NCBI GenBank assembly: GCA_964362645.1
Contig: CAYIFC010000009.1
Span: 1 to 19,660 of the forward strand
Length of the DNA stretch: 19,660 bases
Origin: CAYIFC01 sp964362645
GTDB lineage: Bacteria > Patescibacteriota > Minisyncoccia > Phycocordibacterales > JACOZG01
Direction: 5' to 3'
The notes below the pieces were generated by a model. That model did not search any database. It saw only the letters and a list, made by a program, of their open reading frames with translations, and was not told the origin of the DNA. Position numbers and translations under genes: made by a program. Numbering within the stretch: position 1 is the first letter of the stretch; each line of letters starts with the position of its first letter. Below are positions 13,869-19,660 of this stretch, piece after piece.

Positions 13869-13937
13869 CTACCGGAGGGCGAAGTGTTTTACAATGGGCA
13901 GACAAGTTTATTAATCACTAATTTTTATTTTTAGATT

Positions 13938-16256
13938 ATGCCCAATCCAACCAAACGGGGTGCCAAAAAGAGTTTTGTTCCGGCAGAAATTAGGAAGCGT
14001 GATGGCACAATAGTCCCGTTTGAGGCGGAGCGTATTGCTACCGCCGCCTGGAAGGCCATGAAGGCTTCTGGCGAGGGTGATGAGAAGACCGCCGGGCTCG
14101 TCGGTCAGGCCGTGGTCCGTGAGCTCTCCGGACTCGTTAAGCAGGGTGGTAAGGGTTATTTGCCGACGGTTGAAGGCGTTCAAGATTTGGTCGAAAAACA
14201 GCTAATCCTCCACAATCTCGTTAAGGCTTCCAAGGCTTATATTCTCTACCGCCAACGGCGTTCAGAATTAAGACAAGAGAAGGGCGAAGTGCCTAAGGAA
14301 GTGCGGGATTTGACCATTGAAAGCAAGAAGTACTTCCGCAATCAACTATCAGAATTTGTCTATTACACTACCTATTCGCGCTGGCTTGAGGAGAAGAATC
14401 GGCGCGAGACCTGGATCGAGACGATTAGTCGGTATGTGGATTTTATGCGCAAAAATTTGGGCGACAAACTAAAAGAAAAGGAGTACGAAGAAATCCATGA
14501 GTATATGTTGGGGATGAAAACTCTGGGTTCCATGCGCCTATTACAATTTGCTGGTAAACCGGTAGAGCGTGATAATGTGGCGGCCTACAACTGTGCGTTT
14601 ATTGCACCGTCAGTGTGGCAAGATTTTGGTGAGATCATGTACATTCTGATGCGAGGCACGGGTATCGGCTTCTCGGTTGAAGAGCAGACGGTTGGTCTTC
14701 TACCAATTATCAAGCGCCAAATTGGCGAAAAGGCTTCTACTCACGTCATTCCTGATAGCGCCGAGGGTTGGGCGGATTCTTTGGTCCACGGCATGAAGAC
14801 CTGGTCGTCCGGTAAAGATGTTGTTTTTGATTATTCGCAACTTCGGCCGCGCGGCGCCCGCCTTAAAACGATGGGTGGTCGTTCCTCCGGACCAGACCCT
14901 CTGCGCAACCTAATTAACTTTACTCGCGAGAGGATGCTTAGTCGTCAGGGTCGCCGAATCAAGACAATTGATGCTCACGACATCATTTGCAAAATTGGTG
15001 AGGTGGTAGTGGCTGGTGGTGTTCGTCGTTCGGCTCTGATCTCACTCTCTGATCTCGATGATACCGATATGCGCGAAGCTAAGAATGGCCAATTTTATCT
15101 CACTCAAGGCCAACGCTCGATGGCCAACAACTCCGTTGCCTACAACGAAAAGCCAACCATGGATCAATTCTTAGACGAATGGATCAATTTAGCTAAAAAT
15201 GGTTCGGGCGAGCGCGGAATTTTTAATCGCGGTGGTTTGAAGGCTCAACTACCTACTCGTCGCTGGAAAGCTTTTGAAAAGGATAAGGATTCTTCAGGCA
15301 CTAATCCTTGCGGTGAAATCGTGCTCAAATCCAAACAGTTTTGTAACCTAAGTGAAGTGGTCGCTCGACCGGAAGATACCGAAGAAACGTTGATGGAGAA
15401 AGTGCGGGTAGCCACCATCTTGGGTACTTATCAGGCAACTCTTACTAATTTCCCTTATCTCTCTAAGACCTGGAAGGAAAACTGCGAGGAAGAAGCTCTG
15501 CTCGGCGTCTCTATTACTGGTCAACATGATTGTCCAGCGCTTCAGAAGCCGATCGTTTTCCGCAAACTCAAAGAGATTGCCATAGAAACTAATCGTAAGT
15601 ATGCCGAGCGTTTTGGCATTAATCGCTCCACTTGCATCACCACTGTTAAGCCGTCAGGTAATGGTTCCCAACTCTTTGATTCTTCGTCCGGCATGCATCC
15701 TCGTCATGCGCCTTACTATATTCGCCGGGTTCGGATCGAGAGCCATAATCCGATTTTCAAAATGCTCCGCGACATGGGTGTGCCTTACCATCCCGAAGTT
15801 GGCCATAGCGCGGAGACGGCCACGACCTTCGTGCTTGATTTCCCAATTAAGGCTCCCAAGAGCAAGGTTTATAAAGATGGTTTAACGGCCATCGAGCAGC
15901 TTAATTACTGGAAGATGGTCAAAGAAAATTATACGGAACACAACCCTTCGACCACAATTTCGGTTGGGGCTGATGAATGGTTGTCGGTGGGCAATTGGGT
16001 TTACGAAAATTGGGATATGATCGGTGGTCTGTCTTTCTTGCCACGTTCTAACCACGTTTACCGTTTGGCACCCTATGAAGAGATAACCGAAGAGCAATAC
16101 AACGAACTGACTAAAAAATTCCCTCAAATCGATTTTTCCAAATTAGTCCTTTATGAAGCGCAGGACAATACGGAAGTTAAGAAAGAATTGGCCTGCGCTT
16201 CGGGTACTTGCGAAATTGATCTGCCTGTTGCATCGCAAGAGAATCCTGTGGTATAA
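13938..16256 (+). CDS. nrdJ: Adenosylcobalamin-dependent ribonucleoside-triphosphate reductase (class II, monomeric type)
   Basis: This 772-residue enzyme makes deoxyribonucleotides using vitamin B12. An ATP-cone allosteric domain lies at about residues 16-105 (IRKRDGTIVPFEAERIATAAW). The active-site set is complete: C219 (NCAF) and C469 (QFCNLSE) as the reducing pair, and C458 and E460 in NPCGEI as the thiyl-radical Cys and general acid. The 11-residue spacing from C458 to C469 matches the Lactobacillus leichmannii enzyme. The swinging-arm pair C753-x4-C758 (CASGTC) is near the C-terminus. No intein is present. An AT-rich leader precedes the ATG, with TACAAT at 13890-13895 as a possible -10. 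The 69-nt gap upstream is too short for a cobalamin riboswitch. Confidence 0.95.
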   Translation: MPNPTKRGAKKSFVPAEIRKRDGTIVPFEAERIATAAWKAMKASGEGDEKTAGLVGQAVVRELSGLVKQGGKGYLPTVEGVQDLVEKQLILHNLVKASKAYILYRQRRSELRQEKGEVPKEVRDLTIESKKYFRNQLSEFVYYTTYSRWLEEKNRRETWIETISRYVDFMRKNLGDKLKEKEYEEIHEYMLGMKTLGSMRLLQFAGKPVERDNVAAYNCAFIAPSVWQDFGEIMYILMRGTGIGFSVEEQTVGLLPIIKRQIGEKASTHVIPDSAEGWADSLVHGMKTWSSGKDVVFDYSQLRPRGARLKTMGGRSSGPDPLRNLINFTRERMLSRQGRRIKTIDAHDIICKIGEVVVAGGVRRSALISLSDLDDTDMREAKNGQFYLTQGQRSMANNSVAYNEKPTMDQFLDEWINLAKNGSGERGIFNRGGLKAQLPTRRWKAFEKDKDSSGTNPCGEIVLKSKQFCNLSEVVARPEDTEETLMEKVRVATILGTYQATLTNFPYLSKTWKENCEEEALLGVSITGQHDCPALQKPIVFRKLKEIAIETNRKYAERFGINRSTCITTVKPSGNGSQLFDSSSGMHPRHAPYYIRRVRIESHNPIFKMLRDMGVPYHPEVGHSAETATTFVLDFPIKAPKSKVYKDGLTAIEQLNYWKMVKENYTEHNPSTTISVGADEWLSVGNWVYENWDMIGGLSFLPRSNHVYRLAPYEEITEEQYNELTKKFPQIDFSKLVLYEAQDNTEVKKELACASGTCEIDLPVASQENPVV

Positions 16257-16257
16257 T
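16228..16257 (+). promoter_or_regulatory. rnpB promoter
   Basis: TTGCAT (16228-16233) and an extended -10, TGG then TATAAT (16252-16257), are separated by 18 nt. The expected start is 16264-16265, exactly where the P1 helix of RNase P RNA begins. The nrdJ stop TAA (16254-16256) is inside the -10. This promoter calibrates the 7-8 nt distance seen for the leaderless genes. Confidence 0.85.
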
Positions 16258-16264
16258 TAAATTA

Positions 16265-16576
16265 CCCGATCCGGGTAGTTGCCCTCGCTAAGCGGGGGAG
16301 GAAAGTCCGAACACTCACGCCCTTAATAGGAGTTAAAATGGTAGCGGGTAACGCCCGCCCTCCGATGTTACATCGGAGCGAGGTGCGAACAGAGACGAGC
16401 CTTTGATTTTGTCTGGGGCTTGCCCTGAGCGAAGTCGAAGGGTGAAACGGCTAAATCCTTATCGGAGTGCAAGGCCGTATCCCGATGTTACATCGGGGGG
16501 TGCCGCTTGACCCGCCAGGTAACTGGTGAGGCAGACAAATAACTACTTAAACAGAATTCGGCTTACGAGATCGGGG
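16265..16576 (+). ncRNA. rnpB: RNase P RNA, bacterial type A, compact
   Basis: This is the catalytic RNA that trims tRNA 5' ends. Universal blocks are present: GAGGAAAGTCCGAAC near 16308, GGTAACGCC (P8 loop) near 16347, GTGCGAACAGAGA near 16383, GGGTGAAACGG near 16440, GTGCAAGGCC near 16467, and ATAACTACTTAAACAGAATTCGGCTTA near the 3' end. P1 is CCCGATC (16265-16271) with GATCGGG (16569-16575). P9 (16360-16378) and a second hairpin in the P15-P17 region (16481-16497) share the same 15-base core. Little space remains where P13 and P14 normally lie. The P12 region carries a CCCTGAGCGAAGTCGAAGGG insert-like sequence. Confidence 0.95.
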
Positions 16577-16582
16577 TTAAAT

Positions 16583-16789
16583 CTAAACATCCGGCGCTAA
16601 GCGCCGGATGTTGCGTTTTAAGCTGTTGGCGCGGGCAAAACTCTCGAGTTGCGAGATGTCGTAGAGACGATAACCGTTTTCGCTCCGCAAGGACTTTAAT
16701 TTCCCCAACTTTTCCCAGCGGCGGAGGGTTTGTGGCGAAACACCGAGAATCTCGGCCGCCAGACTGATCTTTACCGGTTTTTTCTCCAT
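16583..16789 (-). CDS. Small MerR-type winged helix-turn-helix protein
   Basis: The ATG at 16789 gives 68 residues beginning MEKKPVKISLAAEILGVS. An in-frame ATG at 16801 would add four residues but overlaps the likely -10. The sequence AAEILGVSPQTLRRWEKLGKL is a MerR/excisionase-like helix-turn-helix, and the wing is SENGYRLYDISQLESF. There is no effector domain, so it resembles DNA-binding-only regulators or excisionases. It lies alone between rnpB and murJ on the opposite strand. Its last codons form half of a perfect hairpin terminator, so the C-terminus (NIRRLAPDV) may be shaped by RNA function. Its target is unknown; the divergent murJ is a candidate. Confidence 0.78.
   Translation of the reverse strand: MEKKPVKISLAAEILGVSPQTLRRWEKLGKLKSLRSENGYRLYDISQLESFARANSLKRNIRRLAPDV
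16586..16612. terminator. Perfect hairpin, shared end of rnpB and the MerR-type gene
   Basis: A 12-bp perfect stem (AACATCCGGCGC with GCGCCGGATGTT) closes a 3-nt TAA loop. It begins 10 nt after RNase P RNA P1 and includes the last codons of the minus-strand gene (stop 16583-16585). The flanking T-runs are modest (GCGTTTTA on plus, TTTAGATTT on minus), so termination in both directions is likely but not textbook. Confidence 0.75.
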
Positions 16790-16799
16790 TGCTACAATC

Positions 16800-16828
16800 A
16801 TTCTTGCTTAAGCCCGAGGCGCCGTCAA
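16800..16828 (-). promoter_or_regulatory. Promoter for the MerR-type gene
   Basis: On the minus strand, TTGACG (plus 16823-16828) and AAGAAT (plus 16800-16805) are 17 nt apart. The -10 ends 10 nt before the ATG at 16789. The region up to the murJ ATG is only 66 nt, so control of both divergent genes would share it. No clear murJ promoter hexamers are visible. Confidence 0.45.
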
Positions 16829-16855
16829 CCACCTTAAACGTGGCAAGCTAATAAT

Positions 16856-18535
16856 ATGGTCGAAAAAATTTTTAAATTTCTTAATCGCGAGTTTAACGGC
16901 CTGCACGAGGCCGCTTTTTTGCTGGGTGGATCAGCGATTGCTTCACAACTCCTGGCTTTAGCTCGTGACCGGCTATTGGCCGCCACTTTTGGCGCTAGTC
17001 GGGATCTCGATATCTACTATGCCGCTTTTCGCTTGCCGGACTTAATCTACGTTTCTATAGGTTCTTTGGTGTCAGTAACGATTATCTTGCCTTTCTTGAT
17101 CAAGCATCGGGAAGGAGGTGATTATGTTTCCTCGGCGAAACTAATTAATAGTTTGTTGACTGTTTTCTTGCTCACAATGCTAGTTGTAACTGGGTTAGCC
17201 TTTTTCTTAATCCCTATTTTAACTCCTCTCTTGGCTCCCGGTTTTGAACCTAACGCGGTAGCGACGCTTATTAGTCTTTCTCGTCTCTTACTCCTTTCGC
17301 CAATTTTGTTGGGCCTATCCAATCTTTTGGGTGGTGTCACCCAATCGCTTAAGCGCTTTGCTCTCTATGCTCTAAGTCCGGTGGTTTACAACATCGGGAT
17401 CATTATTGGCATTGTTTGGTTAGCGCCACGTTGGGGTCTTAAGGGGCTGGCCGTTGGTGTTATTTTGGGGGCGGTGTTCCATGTTTTAATTCAATTGCCG
17501 GCCCTGGCGCGGGCCAAGTGGTGGCCGCATTTAACGTCTAGGATCGCATGGAAGGAGTTGGCGCAGATTGCTTTGGTTGCCCTGCCCCGGACGATTGCGC
17601 TCTCGGCCCAACAGTTAGTCATTTTTGTTTTAGTGTCACTAGCCTCTTTGATGGCGGCTGGTTCAATTGCCGTTTTTAATTTTGCTTACAATCTGCAGGC
17701 TGTACCGCTAACCGTCGTAGGAGTAAGTTACTCGGTCGCGGCCTTCCCGACCCTAATTCGGTCTTTGGTTGGTGGAGATCGGAAGGCGTTTGTAACCCAA
17801 GTTTCGAACGCCGTCCGGCATATTATTTTTTGGTCTGTTCCGGCTACGGCCTTGTTTGTGGTGTTACGGGCTCAAGTCGTAAGAGTAGTTTTGGGTAGTG
17901 GCGAATTTGATTGGTCAGACACGCGCTTAACGGCGGCGGCGCTCGCGTTATTTATTATTTCAGCCGTGGCGCAGAGCCTTATTTTGCTTTTCGTTCGGGC
18001 TTATTATGCGGCCGGGCAAACCAAGAAACCTTTGGTAATTAATCTCTTTTCAGCGCTAGTCACGGTAGCCTTAGCTATCGGGTTACATTTCGCTCTGCGC
18101 TTTTTCCCAACTTTTGATTCCACTTTAGGGCAAGAATTACGTGTGGCTGAGGTGGCCGGCCGAGAGTTGCTAGCCTTGCCTTTAGCCTTCTCACTGGGTT
18201 CCTGGCTCAATTTTGGACTGTTTGTCTATTTTTTCCGTCGGGACTTTGGTGACCTAATCTCGATCCGTCGTGTGGTCAGTGAGGTGGTTTTGGCCTCGGT
18301 CGCTATCGGCGTGATGGCTTACACCGCCCTTCAATTTTTAGCCCGGGTCTTTGACCTCGACACTTTTAGCGGCATTTTCCTCCAAGGTTTAATTGCCGGA
18401 TTGCTTGGTATTGGTGCTGGTGTGGCCGTTTTGCATTGGTTGGGTAACCACGAAATTTTAGAGTTCAAACGCTCGCTCACCAAGCGCCTTTGGCGCGAAG
18501 TTAAGACTGTCATGCCCGAACCCACCGAGTTGTAG
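16856..18535 (+). CDS. murJ: Lipid II flippase MurJ (MviN)
   Basis: This 559-residue polytopic membrane protein belongs to the MOP exporter superfamily and moves lipid-linked peptidoglycan precursors across the cytoplasmic membrane. The N-terminal region AAFLLGGSAIASQLLALARDRLLAATFGAS with LDIYYAAFRLPDL is typical and carries conserved Arg and Asp residues of the central cavity. About 14 hydrophobic helices can be traced, and RAYYAAGQTKKP near residue 381-392 is another family hallmark. Length fits the family. It signals an intact peptidoglycan pathway. The TAG stop abuts the -10 of lepA. No Shine-Dalgarno sequence precedes the ATG. Confidence 0.95.
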   Translation: MVEKIFKFLNREFNGLHEAAFLLGGSAIASQLLALARDRLLAATFGASRDLDIYYAAFRLPDLIYVSIGSLVSVTIILPFLIKHREGGDYVSSAKLINSLLTVFLLTMLVVTGLAFFLIPILTPLLAPGFEPNAVATLISLSRLLLLSPILLGLSNLLGGVTQSLKRFALYALSPVVYNIGIIIGIVWLAPRWGLKGLAVGVILGAVFHVLIQLPALARAKWWPHLTSRIAWKELAQIALVALPRTIALSAQQLVIFVLVSLASLMAAGSIAVFNFAYNLQAVPLTVVGVSYSVAAFPTLIRSLVGGDRKAFVTQVSNAVRHIIFWSVPATALFVVLRAQVVRVVLGSGEFDWSDTRLTAAALALFIISAVAQSLILLFVRAYYAAGQTKKPLVINLFSALVTVALAIGLHFALRFFPTFDSTLGQELRVAEVAGRELLALPLAFSLGSWLNFGLFVYFFRRDFGDLISIRRVVSEVVLASVAIGVMAYTALQFLARVFDLDTFSGIFLQGLIAGLLGIGAGVAVLHWLGNHEILEFKRSLTKRLWREVKTVMPEPTEL

Positions 18536-18541
18536 TACAAT
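18536..18541 (+). promoter_or_regulatory. -10 element for lepA, predicted leaderless
   Basis: TACAAT follows the murJ TAG stop (18533-18535) directly and ends 7 nt before the lepA ATG at 18548. No good -35 is seen at 16-18 nt upstream, so strength is uncertain. Confidence 0.4.
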
Positions 18542-18547
18542 GCCGCA

Positions 18548-19660
18548 ATGAGTTTGAATATCCGGAATTTCTCGATTATTGCCCATATTGACCATGGCAA
18601 GAGCACCTTGGCCGATCGTTTATTAGAGGCGACTGGCGCCATAGAGCAGCGCAAGATGCGCGAGCAGGTTCTCGACAGTATGGAGCTCGAGCGCGAACGC
18701 GGCATTACGATCAAAATGCAGTCCGTTCGTTTATCCTACAAACTACAAACTACCACCTACCAGCTTAACCTTATCGACACGCCGGGGCACATCGATTTTT
18801 CTTACGAAGTATCGCGGGCGCTTAAAGCAGTGGAAGGAGTTTTGCTTTTAGTTGACGCGACCAAAGGCATTCAAGCCCAAACATTGTCGGTACTTGAACT
18901 GGCACGCGCCGAGAAGTTGGTGGTCATTCCGATTATTAACAAAATTGATTTGCCCGCGGCGCGCGTACCAGAGATTAAAAAAGAAATTGCCCTACTTTTA
19001 AATTGCCAAGAAGAAGAGATTTTAGCAGTGTCCGCCAAGAACGGAGAAGGGATCGATCTCTTGCTCGAGACCATTGTTAAAAAGGTGCCGCCGCCTAAGA
19101 TTGCGCCGACTGACTCGGTTGGACCTAAGGCAATAGTTTTTGATTTTGAATATTCTACTCATCGCGGGTTGGCTGTTTACGTCCGACTTTTTGAGGGCGA
19201 AATTAAGAAGGGGGATAGGCTTACCTTTGCGATTGCTGGTGAGCAGTTTAGCGCTTTGGAGGTTGGTATTTTTGCCCCGGAAGCGGTAGCGACCGATATC
19301 TTGCGCGCGGGCGAAATTGGCTATTTGGTAACGGGGATCAAAGGCACGAGCCGCGCTCGAGTGGGTGAGACTGTAGCAGTCGCCGGTCGCGCGGTAGAGC
19401 CCTACGCGGGCTATTCCGAGCCTCGGCCGGTAGTTTGGGCCTCGATCTACCCCGAGAGCCAAGATGACTGGGTAGAGCTCCGCCAGGCCCTCGAGCGCCT
19501 CAGTCTCACCGACGCCTCACTCTCGTTTGAAGAAGAAGCTTCGGGGTCACTCGGTCGTGGCTTCCGTTGCGGTTTCCTCGGGATGCTCCATTTAGAAATT
19601 ATCACTGAGCGACTTAAGCGCGAGTTCTCGCTCTCGTTGGTGATCGCCGCGCCTTCGACG
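18548..19660 (+). CDS. lepA: Elongation factor 4 (LepA), 5' part, cut by the window edge
   Basis: The frame opens at ATG 18548 and runs 371 codons to the right edge without a stop; the full protein should be about 600 residues. The GTPase motifs are intact: G1 A12-H-I-D-H-G-K-S-T20, G2 RGIT at 51-54, G3 DTPGH at 77-81, and G4 NKID at 131-134, followed by SAK. Domain II follows, and the visible end (SGSLGRGFRCGFLGMLHLEI) is a LepA-specific block. LepA is a ribosomal GTPase that acts in translation initiation or back-translocation under stress. The gene is 12 nt from murJ and has a possible leaderless -10. Confidence 0.97.
   Translation, partial: MSLNIRNFSIIAHIDHGKSTLADRLLEATGAIEQRKMREQVLDSMELERERGITIKMQSVRLSYKLQTTTYQLNLIDTPGHIDFSYEVSRALKAVEGVLLLVDATKGIQAQTLSVLELARAEKLVVIPIINKIDLPAARVPEIKKEIALLLNCQEEEILAVSAKNGEGIDLLLETIVKKVPPPKIAPTDSVGPKAIVFDFEYSTHRGLAVYVRLFEGEIKKGDRLTFAIAGEQFSALEVGIFAPEAVATDILRAGEIGYLVTGIKGTSRARVGETVAVAGRAVEPYAGYSEPRPVVWASIYPESQDDWVELRQALERLSLTDASLSFEEEASGSLGRGFRCGFLGMLHLEIITERLKREFSLSLVIAAPST

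Noticed and set aside
13869..13937. Cobalamin riboswitch before nrdJ
   Set aside because: The gap is 69 nt, far too short, and no B12-box-like sequence is visible.
13938..16256. Intein in nrdJ
   Set aside because: The catalytic blocks follow each other at the spacing of the intein-free enzyme; the extra length over the Lactobacillus protein is accounted for by the N-terminal ATP-cone.
19022..19462. 146-codon open frame on the minus strand
   Set aside because: It is antisense to lepA domain II, which is unambiguous. It is a shadow of lepA codon use.
1..19660. UGA recoded as glycine (Gracilibacteria/SR1 code)
   Set aside because: Several genes end at TGA at expected lengths (3151, 3652, 7321, 9028, 10585, 11184), and reading through would run into the next genes.
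1..19660. CRISPR array, insertion sequence or prophage
   Set aside because: I found no regularly spaced direct repeats, transposase, integrase or phage structural gene on either strand.

Overview
The window reads as a compact, gene-dense bacterial chromosome segment, most likely from the Patescibacteria (Candidate Phyla Radiation). The grounds are gene content and style: a standalone MetG-type tRNA-binding domain, a bifunctional SIS-type sugar-phosphate isomerase next to a ROK protein, a LemA/HtpX pair, an eight-cysteine-cluster protein, a B12-dependent ribonucleotide reductase, and small toxin-antitoxin modules. TGA is used repeatedly as a stop, so the genetic code is the standard bacterial one and not the UGA-Gly code of Gracilibacteria. 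The class within the phylum cannot be fixed from this window.

Layout. 1-683: tail of a sugar transferase, then a PAP2 phosphatase (carrier-lipid/envelope glycan work). 657-2687: groES-groEL with a strong promoter. 2705-4508: small secreted or anchored Cys-rich proteins around a MntA/HepT (MNT/HEPN) toxin-antitoxin pair. 4525-7321: lemA, a mazEF-like pair wedged in front of htpX, then a CDP-alcohol phosphatidyltransferase. 7323-8450: an unrecognised 375-residue protein with an HEFLH motif. 8451-8788: a gene-poor stretch holding an imperfect palindrome, tRNA-Ser(GGA) and a cluster of nested inverted repeats. 8789-11184: a tight run of small genes (GIY-YIG nuclease, DUF1653, MetG-beta, membrane protein, 3-methyladenine glycosylase I, methyltransferase). 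11181-11617: an RRM RNA-binding protein behind a strong promoter and a structured leader of about 100 nt. 11669-12008: a bidirectional terminator and a small minus-strand orphan. 12100-16256: sugar-phosphate isomerase, ROK protein and nrdJ. 16265-16576: RNase P RNA. 16583-16789: a minus-strand MerR-type orphan. 16856-19660: murJ and the 5' part of lepA.

The genes are mostly core functions: protein folding and quality control (GroESL, LemA/HtpX, LepA), envelope building (sugar transferase, PAP2, phosphatidyltransferase, MurJ), nucleotide and sugar metabolism (NrdJ, isomerase, ROK) and RNA processing (RNase P, RRM protein). The most striking feature is the control architecture. Several genes have a good -10 element ending 7-8 nt before the start codon, which predicts leaderless mRNAs. 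Almost no start has a Shine-Dalgarno sequence. Several promoters are fused to the stop codon of the gene upstream. The RRM gene, with its long foldable leader, is the clear exception. I found no CRISPR array, insertion sequence or prophage.
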